This document shows, in pieces, positions 28,001-37,718 of a DNA stretch of 64,000 bases (the stretch's first letter is position 1; every line of letters starts with the position of its first letter). The notes below the pieces were generated by a model. That model saw nothing but the letters and a program-made list of their open reading frames with translations. It was not told where the DNA came from and did no database searches. Origin of the DNA: Verrucomicrobiales bacterium (GTDB lineage: Bacteria; Verrucomicrobiota; Verrucomicrobiia; Limisphaerales; CAIMTB01); the NCBI GenBank assembly GCA_016795425.1, contig JAEUHG010000067.1, positions 62,001 through 126,000 of the forward strand, written 5' to 3'. The position numbers and the translations under genes are program-made.

Positions 28001-31000
28001 GCCAGCGTTGCGCCCGCGGGAAAGTGGAAGGGAGCATTGCCATCGCGGTCGATCAGGCTGCTGCCCGCTAGGTCGATGATTCGGGTGCCGAAGTTTTCAA
28101 TCTCGATCCAATCCGGAGCGGATTCAGTGCCGGGGGCGATTTCGGACAGGCGCAAGGAGTCCAAGGCAGGCATCGGGTTCGGTAGTCCGGGGGTGCCGCC
28201 GGCGGTCGCCGACGCAAACCAACGGGACGGGTCATTCGGGTCACCCTCCGGCAAGGTCGCCAGCCATTCGAGCGACGATCCGTCGCCGTCGGCTTGTGAG
28301 GGCCATGGCAAGGCGTCGCCATAGGTGACACTGGTGATGAGGGTGCCATCGACGGCTCGCAGGGCGAGGCGTTCCCCGCCGTTGTTGAGCGACCCACCGA
28401 ACCAACCGACCACTTCGACGCCGGGATAGCGGGCGGCGAAGTCCGTGGGCTGGGAGTCATTGGCGAGGATCCAGCGCGCCCCGGGAGGCATGGGGGGGGT
28501 GGGGTTGGGAAAACGGAAATCGACACCATCCAGGGTGAAGCCGGAGAGATCGAGGGGCAGGTCGCCGAGGTGGGACAGTTCGATGAACTCGAACGCATCG
28601 CCGCCGGGCGGATGAAACATGATCTCGGTGAAGCGCAGCGGCAGATCCAGGCGGTTGACGGAGAAATCAGCCTCGGTCACGGCACTCCAGTTGGTGCCGT
28701 TGAGGGATCGAGCGCGGAGGTGGAGTCCGGCGAGAACGGGGATGGCATCCTGGTACATGAAGGCGTCGGGTGCCACCTGTCCTGTGAACGAGATGCGGGG
28801 ATCGGCGCCGTTGGTGGTGTAGTAGATGCTGCCGGCGAGGTTGGTGATGACGAGACGGTAGCCGACCGCGACGTTGCCACCGTGCTGGCTGAAGGCAGGG
28901 GCGTTGGAGGAGGCCAGCATGCCGGCGCGCTCGAAGTGGAGGAGGACATTGCGGCGGCGTTGCGGAATCCAGACCGTACCGATGCGATTGTTGAATCCGC
29001 TGACCACGCCGTTGAGGCGATTGGTGACCTGAGCGTAGGTGGAGCGGATGCGGTCATCGGTCAGGGCACCGCCGTTGAAGAAATGCCGGTGCACACGATC
29101 GGCGACGAACAGGCGGAATTCGGGAGACTTTTTGAGGCCATTGAAGAGGCGCTGGATGTCCGTACCACCCCAGGGTGGGTTCACGGACGACAGTTGGTTG
29201 ACGATGGTGTTCCAGGTGGGCGCGTGGCCGTTCTGGCTGCCCACCGCCCATTCGGCATCCCAGACGTACATGCGGTAGAGTCCGTTGGTGGTGCGTTCGC
29301 GCGCGGCTCGCCAGTTGTTGTGGGGCCAATCGTCGTTGTCGACGTAGATCAACGGGCAGAGGTAATCGACGAAGTTGGTGAGATCCAGTCGCGATGCGAC
29401 GTCGCGATAATGCTCGGGCAGCGAGAGGTCCTTGGTGTTGGCGAGGGTGCGGAGGGCGTTCCAGGCCGTGGCATCGCCTTCCCGGACTTCCCCCAGTTGA
29501 GCCATGAGATCCCAACGATCACCTCCCCCGTGGTAGGCCCGGAGAAAATCGACGTCCACTCGTTCACAAGGATTGTAGTAGCCCTTGTAGACGCCGTTGA
29601 GGAAGAGATGGACGAAGGTGCCGGCGGGTGAGGGTTGGCCGCAATCACGGGCGAGGTCGCGCACGAATTCATCGATGAGATAGGGGTTGGAATGGTCATT
29701 CATTCCAGCGCGCAGCACGACGGTATCGAACGAGGATTGGGTGGTTTCGGGAAACAACGGGTATTCGAGTCGGCCCTGGCCGTATTCTCCGCGGAAGTAG
29801 AGGCGGAAGGAATACTTGGAGAACGGCAGGCTGGTGGAGCGATAGTTGTATTGGCCACGGACATAATCGCCGCCCTGGAGACGCAGGCCACAATCCACCT
29901 GGAAGCCGCCGTTGTCCTCGACGCGGATAAGTTCGACGGACACCGGCCGTTCCCAGGCCGGACCCCGTTGGGTGGTGTTGCGAGGCGACACCTCCATGAT
30001 GCCACTGCGTCCATAGAGGTTGTTGGTGGCGGTCACCAGCGACAGGGCCGGCAATCGAAGACGGGTTCCGGTTTGATTGACGAGATAGGTGTGGGTGGCG
30101 ACCGGCGAAGGAAGACCGTTGGTCTTGAACGCGGCGGCGCGGATGACGCGGTTGGAATGGATGGAGATGGGACTCGAATAGAGGAAGCCTTGCAGTTCGG
30201 TGGGCGGGCTTCCGTTGGTGGTGAACCGAATCTGGGCGCCAGGGGTGGTGCAGGATAAATGAAGTTGAAAGGCGCGGGCGAAGAAGCCCCGTTCCACCGA
30301 GAAGTGGACCGGTGCCACCGCTTCCTGAATGGTGCTGGCCGGATTCCGCTGACCTGGGGATCCGGTCCTGAAATAGCGCCACGCGCCCACGCCCTGGTCG
30401 CGGCCCCAGGAATAGTCGGCACCCTGGGAATCGTAGGGGACCTCGCTCACTGCGGCGCGGGGAAGCTCGGGTGCGAAGAGGGCGAGCGTCCCGCCATTGG
30501 GATTGAGTTTGAAATTGGTATGAAGCCGGCGGCCTGGTGTGACGGCACTCCGGTCCTTGGCAGAAGCGAACACCACCAAGTACGCGTCCGGCGCGAGGGT
30601 GACGGCCGGCAGGACCCAGAGTGACGGGTCCCCGGAGTCGTTGGAGAGCGACCAGCCCTCGAGGTTGACGGACGTCGATCCCTCATTGTGGAGTTCAATC
30701 CAATCCTCCGGGTCGGCGTCCTCGTCCTTAAGGGCGTTGAGGTTCTCCGCCATGATTTCGGTGATCGAAACGCGCGGAACAGGTAGCGATGGGTCGATGG
30801 TGCACGACCAGTCGCCGCCGTTGAATGCGTGGGGTTCGAGGACATCACTCTCGATGCCGTGGTCAGGGGCCCAGGAGAAGCGGACCTCACCTGCGGACGC
30901 TGAGGCGAATTCGAAAAGGTACGGGCCGGCTCCGATCCCGGTCACCTGCCGGGCTGGGACCCCATTCAAGGTGAGATCCGCGGCATCGAGATTTCGCACC

Positions 31001-32007
31001 GCTTTGTTGAAGGTGACGGCGACCTGAGCGAGAGATCGCAATGTGGCATTCGCGGGCGGCAGACGCAGCGTGACCGAGGGGCCGTCGGGATCCATCAATT
31101 CGTAGCCCCAGGTCGATCCCGGTGCGCCCAACTCAAACCGGGTGGGGGGAGTTCCAAGATCCTCAACCGTGTGGAACGTGGACCATCCGATTTCAACCGC
31201 CCCGTAATGGGGTTGCGGGAAGGTGAACGTGTAAGTGGTTCCACTGCCGGAGACTTGAGTGGCGCTCTGGCCATTGATCAGAAAGTCATCCGCGCGAACG
31301 CCGCGGACGGGTTCGCTGAAGGTGACGGCGATTTGTCCCAGGCTATGGACCGGTCCAGGGGTCGGGGTCACCGCCACGATCGTGGGCGGCCCGGCGAGGG
31401 TGGGTTGGGCGACCAGCTGGGCGTCGAAGACAAGATCGCTGCTTCCCAAGCTGGTGTTGAAAACCTGGACGGCGAGGGTGTTGTCACCCGGCTTCAGGAG
31501 GGCGCCAGGATTAGGGATGGAAACCGATGTCAGCGCGACGGGCTCGCCGGCATTGATGCTCGCGACGCTGTTGTAGGCCGGTTGGCCGGTTGGGCCGCCG
31601 ACGTTGGCCACCTGGGTCCCATTGATCCACGCCATGAATCCATCGTCACAAAGGAATTGAAGTTCCAGCGATTCGAACGCGGCAGGATTCGTGACTGGAA
31701 AAGAGCGTCGCAGATACAACGTCGAGTAGGCGTTCTGCATGTCGGTGATCTCGGAACCGGTTCCGCCGAACAGAGCCGACTCGCCATACCAGAAGGGTGC
31801 GGGGCCGACCGGCCAGGTGGCGTCGGCGAATCCGGATGGACGCCAAGCTGCCGGATTTCCTGGTGCGGGCTCGGCGGTGCCCTTGAAATAACGCCAGGTG
31901 GCGTTGGTGGGGCTGAGCAACACGGGTTCCGCAGCTGAAACCTGCAGGCTGACGGCCAAAGCGGTGGCTGCAATGAACCGGGCTAACGTCGAAGGACCCA
32001 TGGGCAA
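25030..32007 (-). CDS. giant exported CotH-kinase/lamin-tail-domain protein
   Basis: A 2325-residue secreted protein with signal peptide ([13 protein letters not shown]). In order: a carbohydrate-binding-like jelly-roll domain (about 35-200), two Ig-like segments with TFSEPVRGV and TFNKAVRNL, lamin-tail domain 1 (about 410), a chitobiase-like beta domain (about 580-640), a CotH kinase-like domain (about 650-1025, with [35 protein letters not shown] and YVWDAEW), a second chitobiase-like domain, then seven more lamin-tail domains starting near 1122, 1284, 1422, 1565, 1708, 1854 and 2014. A short Asp-rich type-3-thrombospondin-like linker ([12 protein letters not shown]) precedes a beta-rich C-terminus ending [13 protein letters not shown]. 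Probably a cell-surface or extracellular protein; CotH family members phosphorylate proteins. Confidence 0.9.
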   Translation of the reverse strand: MPMGPSTLARFIAATALAVSLQVSAAEPVLLSPTNATWRYFKGTAEPAPGNPAAWRPSGFADATWPVGPAPFWYGESALFGGTGSEITDMQNAYSTLYLRRSFPVTNPAAFESLELQFLCDDGFMAWINGTQVANVGGPTGQPAYNSVASINAGEPVALTSVSIPNPGALLKPGDNTLAVQVFNTSLGSSDLVFDAQLVAQPTLAGPPTIVAVTPTPGPVHSLGQIAVTFSEPVRGVRADDFLINGQSATQVSGSGTTYTFTFPQPHYGAVEIGWSTFHTVEDLGTPPTRFELGAPGSTWGYELMDPDGPSVTLRLPPANATLRSLAQVAVTFNKAVRNLDAADLTLNGVPARQVTGIGAGPYLFEFASASAGEVRFSWAPDHGIESDVLEPHAFNGGDWSCTIDPSLPVPRVSITEIMAENLNALKDEDADPEDWIELHNEGSTSVNLEGWSLSNDSGDPSLWVLPAVTLAPDAYLVVFASAKDRSAVTPGRRLHTNFKLNPNGGTLALFAPELPRAAVSEVPYDSQGADYSWGRDQGVGAWRYFRTGSPGQRNPASTIQEAVAPVHFSVERGFFARAFQLHLSCTTPGAQIRFTTNGSPPTELQGFLYSSPISIHSNRVIRAAAFKTNGLPSPVATHTYLVNQTGTRLRLPALSLVTATNNLYGRSGIMEVSPRNTTQRGPAWERPVSVELIRVEDNGGFQVDCGLRLQGGDYVRGQYNYRSTSLPFSKYSFRLYFRGEYGQGRLEYPLFPETTQSSFDTVVLRAGMNDHSNPYLIDEFVRDLARDCGQPSPAGTFVHLFLNGVYKGYYNPCERVDVDFLRAYHGGGDRWDLMAQLGEVREGDATAWNALRTLANTKDLSLPEHYRDVASRLDLTNFVDYLCPLIYVDNDDWPHNNWRAARERTTNGLYRMYVWDAEWAVGSQNGHAPTWNTIVNQLSSVNPPWGGTDIQRLFNGLKKSPEFRLFVADRVHRHFFNGGALTDDRIRSTYAQVTNRLNGVVSGFNNRIGTVWIPQRRRNVLLHFERAGMLASSNAPAFSQHGGNVAVGYRLVITNLAGSIYYTTNGADPRISFTGQVAPDAFMYQDAIPVLAGLHLRARSLNGTNWSAVTEADFSVNRLDLPLRFTEIMFHPPGGDAFEFIELSHLGDLPLDLSGFTLDGVDFRFPNPTPPMPPGARWILANDSQPTDFAARYPGVEVVGWFGGSLNNGGERLALRAVDGTLITSVTYGDALPWPSQADGDGSSLEWLATLPEGDPNDPSRWFASATAGGTPGLPNPMPALDSLRLSEIAPGTESAPDWIEIENFGTRIIDLAGSSLIDRDGNAPFHFPAGATLAPAGRLRVWLVGNTPSADDGWQAGFRLDRDGEILVLADAQGVRVDAVTFGRIPSGFSLGRLGTDREWSLCEPTPLARNEPAQTADAGLVVLNECLPNPPPGDEDWIELHNTDTTRPAPLLGLTIAVSNQLARLGVPSFVPASGFVVLKADDKPGPDHLALKLPASGASITLYDASGTERSRVTYGNAQEGIALGRIPDGTGTPIVTPGTASPGASNYLAHADGPRIHEWMARNATAVRRPDGTVADWVELFNPATTTFDLTGCTLDTDQAKPWKIPPGVHLGPRSFLVLWCDGSRPGSTNNTPVLETGFNLGGEGSRLRLSNPQGQRLDEVIYGAQLVNQSVGTPSTGGSARLLVSPTPGASNTTAAEVASSAEIRLNEWLAGNPTGDDWIELYNPGTIPADIGGWSLTDDPSLAGVQRHVFPPLTLIAPGGFQHWLADGDASLGLHHLPFRLDGHGESLRLYDSSRALRDAIDFAPQPTGVSSGRFPDGSDAILDFPRSASPGSGNWRPHPGVVINELLTHTDPPLEDAIELHNASASAVDLGGWYLSDDPEQLRKFVLPSPSLIEPGGFLVLFESLFHPTGHPLAFTLNSAHGGTLWLSEPDPAGGLTGRRIHAAFEALANGVSLGRHRTSLGWTLAPQSRRTFGKDAPTSIDEFRQSRGLPNAYPSVGPIAITELHFRPITGAGTNEVETPEFEFVELHNRQSQTVALYDPAVSTNTWRLRGGVDFEFPLGSTLAPGQFAVVLNFPPTNTTLLAEFKTRYGTPAGASYFGPFRGRLSDQGEAVRLERPDTPQAPPSADAGFVPWLLVEVVEYGTDAPWPNASAIPGASLQRWHSAEYANDPANWVLNVPSPGSGTQPPMTDRDFDGMPNDWETTYGLDPDSPADASLDADHDGQTNFAELLAGTHPRDATSRLAIRLEWVPSAGVAVRFDAMAQRTYSVLQRADAERGLWIKVADVPADYFDRTILVPVTAPPNGVQFYQVITPAQP

Positions 32008-32113
32008 GCGCTTCTATCGCTCATCCCGGGGAGGGCGTCAAAGCACGCCTCAACGATTTCCTTGGAGCAAGGCCGTCACTCCCCTATTTTGCGGCCTTCG
32101 CGATCAACCCCTT

Positions 32114-33256
32114 ATGAAACCACTTCGCATTGGCATCATTGGCTATGGATTCATGGGCCGCGCCCATTCGAATGCCTACCGCAAAGTCACCAACTTCTTC
32201 GATCTCGAGTATCATCCGGTCCTGCAGGCCGCTTGTGCCCGAGATGAAGGCAAGGTGAAGGCCTTTGCCGAACGCTGGGGCTATGCGTCCATCGAAACCG
32301 ATTGGAGAAAGCTGATCGCGCGGGATGACATCGACGTCATCGACATCGCCGTCCCCAACAATCTGCACGCCGAGATGGCCATTGCTGCCGCCAAGGCGGG
32401 GAAGATGATCCTTTGCGAGAAGCCGCTCGGCTTCAATGCGAAGGACGCGGAGAAGATGACCGCCGCCGTGGAGAAGGCGAAGGTTGCCAACATGGTCTGG
32501 TACAACTACCGCCGTTGCCCGGCGGTGGTGCTCGCCAAGCAACTGATCGATGAGGGCAAACTGGGCCGCATCTTCCATTATCGCGCCAATTTCCTCCAGG
32601 ATTGGACCATCAGCGCCGACCTGCCACAGGGCGGTGCCGCGCTGTGGCGATTGGACGTCAAGGCGGCTGGCTCGGGCGTGACCGGCGATCTGCTGGCGCA
32701 TTGCATCGACACGGCGCTCTGGCTCAACGGCGGGATCAAGGACGTCAACGCCATGACCGAAACGTTCATCAAGGAGCGCAAGCACAACCTCACGGGCAAG
32801 GTGGAGAAGGTCGGCATCGATGACGCCTGCGCTTTCCTTTGCCATTTCAACAACGGCTCGCTCGGGCTTTTCGAATCGACCCGCTACGCCCGCGGACACA
32901 AGGCGCTTTACACCTTCGAAGTGAACGGTGAACACGCCTCCTTGAAGTGGGACCTGCATGACCTGCACCGCCTGCAATGGTTCGATCATCGCGATCCTGG
33001 AATCGTCCGTGGTTGGCGCAGCATCCACGTGAGCGACGGCGATCAGCCCTACATGAAGAATTGGTGGGTCCCCGGCCTGCAAATTGGCTACGAGCACAGT
33101 TTCGTCCACCAAGTTGCCGACTTCCTCAAAGGTCTTGAGACCGGAACACCGGCCCGCCCCAACTTCCGGGACGGTTTGGCCACCGACTACGTCGTCGACG
33201 CGATCCTGGCTTCCGCCAAGTCCAAGAAGTGGACCAAAGTGAAGCAGGTCAAGTAA
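32114..33256 (+). CDS. Gfo/Idh/MocA family NAD(P)-dependent oxidoreductase
   Basis: A 380-residue enzyme starting [22 protein letters not shown], a Rossmann fold with GxGxxG and the family His. The catalytic EKP motif is in [10 protein letters not shown], followed by the YNYRRCPA stretch, and [12 protein letters not shown] holds the usual GxxxDxxxH-like site as GDLLAHCID. Members oxidise, reduce or hydrolyse sugars and inositols using tightly bound NAD(P). The exact sugar substrate is not readable. No Tat signal is present, so it is cytosolic. It is divergent from the giant CotH gene, with about 106 bp between the two starts, and converges on the ROK kinase gene. Confidence 0.92.
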   Translation: MKPLRIGIIGYGFMGRAHSNAYRKVTNFFDLEYHPVLQAACARDEGKVKAFAERWGYASIETDWRKLIARDDIDVIDIAVPNNLHAEMAIAAAKAGKMILCEKPLGFNAKDAEKMTAAVEKAKVANMVWYNYRRCPAVVLAKQLIDEGKLGRIFHYRANFLQDWTISADLPQGGAALWRLDVKAAGSGVTGDLLAHCIDTALWLNGGIKDVNAMTETFIKERKHNLTGKVEKVGIDDACAFLCHFNNGSLGLFESTRYARGHKALYTFEVNGEHASLKWDLHDLHRLQWFDHRDPGIVRGWRSIHVSDGDQPYMKNWWVPGLQIGYEHSFVHQVADFLKGLETGTPARPNFRDGLATDYVVDAILASAKSKKWTKVKQVK

Positions 33257-33263
33257 CGGCACG

Positions 33264-34208
33264 TTACGGCTCGCGGGTGGCGGCGAGCCATGCCAGTCGT
33301 GCGGCTCCCAGCAGACCCGCGTCGTTGCCCAAGGTCGCTCGGGCCAGGTCAACTTTGCCGCGCGTGAACTGGGTTGCCGGGTCCAGGTGACGTGCCACCG
33401 CAGCGAACCGAGGATATTCGGTGTCCATGATGCCGCCGCCGAGGATCAAGCGTTGCGGCAGAAGGGTGTGGAAAAGGGTCCAAGCGGCTGTGGCCACGGC
33501 GTCGACCGCCTGCTGAACGATAGCCGAAGCGCGCGGATCGCCAGCGGTCGAGGCTTCGAAGACCGCACGCGTCGACGCAAATCCTGATGCCGCGCCCGCG
33601 AGGGCGATGGCGGTTCCGGAAGCGATGGACTCCAGGCACCCGCGGGTTCCGCAATAGCACTCGGGGCCATCGGGACGGACCACCAGGTGGCCCAGTTCGG
33701 GATGTTCACCGTCCACGCCCCGTTGAATGCGGCCCTGATGGATGATGGCGCCGCCGACTCCGGTGCCGAAGGTGAGCATGACCACCGGATCGCAGCCGCG
33801 ACCTGCCCCGACCCAGCACTCGCCCATGGCGGCGGCATCGGCGTCATTTTCGAGCACGACCGGCAGCCCGAAGGCGTTGCGAAGCGGAGAGACGATGTCG
33901 CACCGATCCCAACCCGGGAGCGTGAACGGATTGTTGATCAGGCCGAGACGGGGATCGACCGGGCCCGCGCACCCGATGCCAATGCCAATGGTTGTTCCTC
34001 GGGTCAGGGAGGCGGCACGGATTTGGTGGATCGTGCCGATGAGCCGCTCCACCGCTCGCGGAAAACCAAGATCGGCTTCGGTGGGAAAGCTGTGCCGATC
34101 GAGAACGGTCCCGGCGTCATTAACGAGTGCGACGGCGGTTTTGGTGCCGCCGATGTCGATGCCGATGGCCGTGGTCGGAGACCTCATCGGAAGGGTGACT
34201 GGGTTCAC
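33264..34208 (-). CDS. ROK-family sugar kinase
   Basis: A 314-residue ASKHA kinase with ATP phosphate loop IGIDIGGTKTAVAL, GIGCAGPVD, catalytic ENDADAAAMGE, LTFGTGVGGAII and the zinc motif CYCGTRGCLES preceded by GEHPELGH. This suggests a glucokinase or N-acetylhexosamine kinase. The GTG start overlaps the stop of the upstream propeller gene (GTGA), so translation is probably coupled; an ATG at 34187 (MRSPTTAIGID) is the alternative and fits the family N-terminus well. Confidence 0.92.
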   Translation of the reverse strand: MNPVTLPMRSPTTAIGIDIGGTKTAVALVNDAGTVLDRHSFPTEADLGFPRAVERLIGTIHQIRAASLTRGTTIGIGIGCAGPVDPRLGLINNPFTLPGWDRCDIVSPLRNAFGLPVVLENDADAAAMGECWVGAGRGCDPVVMLTFGTGVGGAIIHQGRIQRGVDGEHPELGHLVVRPDGPECYCGTRGCLESIASGTAIALAGAASGFASTRAVFEASTAGDPRASAIVQQAVDAVATAAWTLFHTLLPQRLILGGGIMDTEYPRFAAVARHLDPATQFTRGKVDLARATLGNDAGLLGAARLAWLAATREP

Positions 34209-36445
34209 AGAAGTCGGTGGTGGCGCCCCATCCAGTAGGGCAGGAGCCAGAACACGCCATCGCTTTCGCTAAGGCCGCCTTCGCCTTGCTGACTGAGCCA
34301 GGGATTCTGGTCAGTGCGTGAGTACCCGATCTCGGAAGGCGGCAGGAGACGGGAGGTCTGCCAGCGTTCGACCTCGGGAAATCGGACCAGACGAAGGTCT
34401 TCGCGGCGGGTGTTGTCGACGGACCAGCGGACGAGGTCGAGCGGTGTGTCGACGAGAAACGCTTGGGCGGCGTCGAGACGGGCGTGGCGGCGGTGGCGAT
34501 AACTGGCGTAGAGGAATTCGAAGAAGGGATTGCCATCGCCACGAATGGCCTGGTGCCACCGCTCGAAGCTATCGAGAAAGACGCCGCGCCGCGCGGCGTC
34601 CTTTTCCAGGGCGAGGAGCGCCGGGTAGGCGAAGGCGAGCAGCTCCATGTCGATGTAAGTGCGCCACGCCGGATTGAGGTTGGGCGCCTGCAGGACGTTA
34701 CGGCGGTAGTTGTGCCCATCGTAGAGCTGAAGGAAATGGTCCGCGTATTTCGCATCGCCGCTCACGTGATAGGCCAGTTTGAGGAAGGAGAGGATTTCGA
34801 CGGAGTTGATGCCCCGTTCCATCGCCCAATTCGGGTCGGCATTCAGCCGGTCGGGTGCCCAGACGCCCCAGCGGGTGGGTTGTCCATCCAGGTCGCGAAG
34901 CACATAGCCATTCTCAATCAAGTGATCGACGATTCGGCACACCTGCTGTCGAACCCGGAGGCGATCCTCCGCGTCGGCAGCGAGTTCGTGGAAGATGTAA
35001 TAGCCGAAGAAATGAGCGGTGATTTCGTCGCTGCTGGTGTCGCCTTTCCATAGCCATTGACCATCCGACGACGCTCGCCACCGGACCGGGACTCGTTTGT
35101 CCCGCGGATCGTTCACCCGCTGCTCAGCCCAGGCCTCGGGTGAGATTTCCTCGTTGGGATCATGCATCTCCTTCCAGTCCTTGGGAACGACGCTGCGGGC
35201 CAGGAACCCCGACGTGCCGGTGACCCGCTGCAGGAATTCGCAGGCGGCGAATGCGCGGCGCGCGGCCGCGAGTGCGGCGGGATTCCGGGTGGCGGCGAAC
35301 CGGTAGGACTCCATGGCCATGGCGATGGCGGTGTAGCCGCCATCATTGTCGTCATCCATTGGCTCCCAGGTGGACGTGTCGCCGGCCACGCGGAGCCGGC
35401 ATTTTTCTACAATACCGGGTGGCCGCACATGCCGGGCTTCCAGGATGGCGTGGAAGTGAGCCGCTTTGTCCTCCAGGGACATGAGTGCGGTTGCGATCCG
35501 GCCGACGCCGTGGTCGGTGCCGATCCACGCGGCGCCTTGAGCATCGAGCACCAGATCCCGCGCGTTATCGGCGGGAAGCCAACGTGGACCTCGCCTCACA
35601 CTCCAGGTCTTTCCTGATTTCCTGGCAACTCCCTGGTCTGTGGCCACCCACCAAGTGCCATTCGGGTTGTGGCAGACGCGCCGAATATCCGCGGATGGCA
35701 GTCCCGCATCGGGGGTGATCAGCCCCACCCAGCGTTTTCCTCGGAAGATCTGAATGCCGCCCAGGGTCGCCAACCATTGTTCCCCGTCGGTTCCCCACCC
35801 CAAGCCGCGGATGGCGGCGCTGGCCTGGTCGAGAGGCGCCCGCACGTACTCCGCGCCGTCTCCCCGCCATTGGAAGGCTCCCATGCCGGTGGCGGCCCAG
35901 AGCGAGCCTTCCGGGTCCAGCGCCAATTGGGAAACTTGCGTGGTGGGACCCTTTGGGAGCGCCATCCAGGAAGTCCCATCCCATCGAAAATACCCGTCGG
36001 GACCGCCGACGTAGACGATGCCTTTGGGGGCCTCGACGACGGCGGATACGGGGCCTTGGAACGGGGCCGCCCGCCAAAGGCGATCGGAGTTGGCACGGTA
36101 GAGGCCGTTCCAAGCGCCGACCCAAACCTCCCCCGGCGCCGAGAATGCCGGGGCGATACAGAATGCCGGGGCCGCTGATTCTGCCGACGCGGGTTTTGAC
36201 CACGTTTGGGTGGATCCAAGCAGGACGTAAACCCCGTCGGCGGTGGCGGCCCAAACGCGCGAGCCATCGGCAACGGCCAGTTGGCGTACCTCCTGGGCGC
36301 GTGGATTGGGCAGAGGAAACCGAGACGCGACGTCGTGAGGGATCAGGGGGGCGGCAAGGATGGGATGGAGCGCTTGCTCAATGAGGAAACCCCCCGCGAA
36401 CACCAGCGTGCCGGCATGCATTGCGGCCATGGTGGCCTTAACCAT
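34205..36445 (-). CDS. exported propeller protein with alpha-helical barrel domain
   Basis: A 746-residue protein with an N-terminal hydrophobic segment (AGTLVFAGGFLIEQAL). Residues about 50-335 contain WAATADGVYVL, WVGAWNGLYRA, WAATGMGAFQW, WVATDQGVARK and WIGTDHGVGRI, repeats typical of the two-component-regulator propeller (Reg_prop). The C-terminal 400 residues (YTAIAMAMESYRFAATRNP, HFFGYYIFHELA, INSVEILSFLKLAYHVSG) are helical and look like an (alpha/alpha)-barrel of the glycoside-hydrolase or lyase type, but I cannot assign a family. No histidine kinase domain is attached, so this is not a hybrid sensor. Coupled downstream is a ROK sugar kinase, consistent with sugar use. Confidence 0.75.
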   Translation of the reverse strand: MVKATMAAMHAGTLVFAGGFLIEQALHPILAAPLIPHDVASRFPLPNPRAQEVRQLAVADGSRVWAATADGVYVLLGSTQTWSKPASAESAAPAFCIAPAFSAPGEVWVGAWNGLYRANSDRLWRAAPFQGPVSAVVEAPKGIVYVGGPDGYFRWDGTSWMALPKGPTTQVSQLALDPEGSLWAATGMGAFQWRGDGAEYVRAPLDQASAAIRGLGWGTDGEQWLATLGGIQIFRGKRWVGLITPDAGLPSADIRRVCHNPNGTWWVATDQGVARKSGKTWSVRRGPRWLPADNARDLVLDAQGAAWIGTDHGVGRIATALMSLEDKAAHFHAILEARHVRPPGIVEKCRLRVAGDTSTWEPMDDDNDGGYTAIAMAMESYRFAATRNPAALAAARRAFAACEFLQRVTGTSGFLARSVVPKDWKEMHDPNEEISPEAWAEQRVNDPRDKRVPVRWRASSDGQWLWKGDTSSDEITAHFFGYYIFHELAADAEDRLRVRQQVCRIVDHLIENGYVLRDLDGQPTRWGVWAPDRLNADPNWAMERGINSVEILSFLKLAYHVSGDAKYADHFLQLYDGHNYRRNVLQAPNLNPAWRTYIDMELLAFAYPALLALEKDAARRGVFLDSFERWHQAIRGDGNPFFEFLYASYRHRRHARLDAAQAFLVDTPLDLVRWSVDNTRREDLRLVRFPEVERWQTSRLLPPSEIGYSRTDQNPWLSQQGEGGLSESDGVFWLLPYWMGRHHRLL

Positions 36446-36493
36446 GCAAACAGGCCAAGCCGCCGTTCCGCGGCGAGCAAGAGGCGGGACTGG

Positions 36494-37159
36494 TTAGGTT
36501 CGGGCACCCGTGGTTTCGGAGAGTCCCGCAACTGCTTGCCGGTACACTCCCGGCACCTCTTCGAAACGTGTGACGGTCGCGTTCAGGTCGGTGAGTAACC
36601 CGTCCTGAAGCCCGTAAATCCAGCCGTGCACCGACAGTTCTTGCCCTCGATCCCAGGCATCGCGGGCGATCGAGGTGTGGCAGACATTGGCGACCTGCTC
36701 GATGACGTTGAGTTCGCACAATCGATCGGACGCCAATTGGGGATCGTTCGGCAGCGCGAGCAGTCGGTCGTGTTTCTCGCGCACATCCTGGACGTGCCGA
36801 AGCCAGTTGTCGGCGAGGCCGAGGCGGTCGCGGCGGAGCGCGGCGAGGACACCGCTGCAGCCGTAGTGACCACACACGATGACGTGGCGCACATTCAGAA
36901 TATCGACGGCAAACTGTAGAACCGACAGGCAATTGAGATCGGTGTGGACGACAATGTTCGCGATATTCCGATGCACGAACAATTCACCGGGGAGCAGCCC
37001 GACAATCTGGTTCGCCGGTACCCGGCTGTCGGAACATCCGATCCACAGGTACTTGGGAAACTGTTGGCGGGACAACTTGAGGAAGAATTCGGGATCCTGC
37101 TGCCGGATGCGATCCGCCCAGGTCCGATTGCTGGCAAAGAGGTGTTGGAGATTGCGCAT
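36494..37159 (-). CDS. can: beta-carbonic anhydrase
   Basis: A 221-residue zinc enzyme interconverting CO2 and bicarbonate. Zinc ligands Cys42, His98 and Cys101 with the Asp44-Arg46 dyad (IGCSDSRVPAN and VIVCGHYGCSGV) sit at the same residue numbers as in E. coli Can. HGWIYGLQDGLL is also conserved. It is cytosolic and its gene stands alone, divergent from lpxC with a long repeat-filled gap. Bicarbonate could serve the biotin-dependent pyruvate carboxylase elsewhere in this window. Confidence 0.95.
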   Translation of the reverse strand: MRNLQHLFASNRTWADRIRQQDPEFFLKLSRQQFPKYLWIGCSDSRVPANQIVGLLPGELFVHRNIANIVVHTDLNCLSVLQFAVDILNVRHVIVCGHYGCSGVLAALRRDRLGLADNWLRHVQDVREKHDRLLALPNDPQLASDRLCELNVIEQVANVCHTSIARDAWDRGQELSVHGWIYGLQDGLLTDLNATVTRFEEVPGVYRQAVAGLSETTGART

Positions 37160-37250
37160 GCCCTAATGGATGAAAGCCGTCGAAGGGGACACGCTGCATG
37201 CCGAGGCGCATGGGCGTCAACTGGGCGATTCGGTTCGCCCGGTGTGGGGG

Positions 37251-37450
37251 CGCATCTCCGAGTTGTCGAGTGGGCGGCACCACCGTTCCGGCAGGGAATC
37301 TCCGTGCTGGGAAAGCGGCAGGGGACTGCCGCAGTCCACGACGCTTCGCGCCAGGTCGCGCCCGGGGCCAGGCAGGCGCTGGTCGTCGTGGAGTGCGGGA
37401 GTCCTCTCCCGCTATTTCAACGGAAATCGCCCCGACAACTCGGAGATGCG
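37251..37450. repeat. repeat B, tandem unit 1, bounded by perfect 18-bp inverted repeats
   Basis: A 200-bp unit whose ends are CGCATCTCCGAGTTGTCG (37251-37268) and its exact reverse complement (37433-37450). Inside are two hairpins: GCGGCAG/CTGCCGC (37315-37332) and GCGGGAG/CTCCCGC (37395-37412), separated by ACGCTTCGCG-containing DNA. The 559-bp gap 37160-37718 has no gene other than shadow frames. The ends with no coding content resemble a miniature inverted-repeat element. Confidence 0.85.
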
Positions 37451-37465
37451 CCCGGCGAATCCGAT

Positions 37466-37661
37466 GCGTCTCCGAGTTGTGGAGCGGCACCACCGTTCGG
37501 GCCGGGAATCGGCGTGCAGGGAAAGCGGCAGGGGACTGCCGCAGTCCAAAACGCTTCGCGCCCGTCCGCACCCTGGGGCCAGGCCAACGCTGGTCGTCGT
37601 GGAGTGCGGGAGTCCTCTCTCGCTATTTCAACGGAAATCGCCCCGACACCTCGGAGATGCG
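37466..37661. repeat. repeat B, tandem unit 2
   Basis: A second, diverged copy of unit 1 starting 15 bp after it. It shares the GGAAAGCGGCAGGGGACTG hairpin, the ACGCTTCGCG core, the GTCGTGGAGTGCGGGAGTCC hairpin and the ATTTCAACGGAAATCGCC arm (self-complementary GATTTCC/GGAAATC-like). Outer ends are imperfect here (TCTCCGAGTTGTGG against CGACACCTCGGAGATGCG). Confidence 0.85.
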
Positions 37662-37682
37662 CCCGGCGAGGGCGGGCGCAGC

Positions 37683-37711
37683 TTGCAAAAGCGGCGATGG
37701 GCCCGTTATAT
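37683..37711 (+). promoter_or_regulatory. possible sigma-70-like promoter before lpxC
   Basis: TTGCAA at 37683-37688 and an AT-rich TTATAT at 37706-37711 are 17 bp apart, just after the repeats and only 7 bp before the chosen GTG start. The -10 match is weak; a nearly leaderless message would result. Confidence 0.25.
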
Positions 37712-37718
37712 CCGCGGC

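Noticed and set aside
25900..31900. Several long plus-strand frames opposite the giant CotH gene
   Set aside because: Antisense shadows; no recognisable protein features and the minus strand has complete domain order.
22484..32007. CHAT plus CotH as an anti-phage defence island
   Set aside because: No nuclease, reverse transcriptase, nucleotide cyclase or gasdermin is adjacent; the neighbours are surface-type proteins, so defence is not supported.
37170..37718. N-terminal extension of the lpxC-fabZ frame through the repeats
   Set aside because: The added sequence is repeat-derived and LpxC begins at MSPQQTLRTS; the extension has no homology to LpxC.
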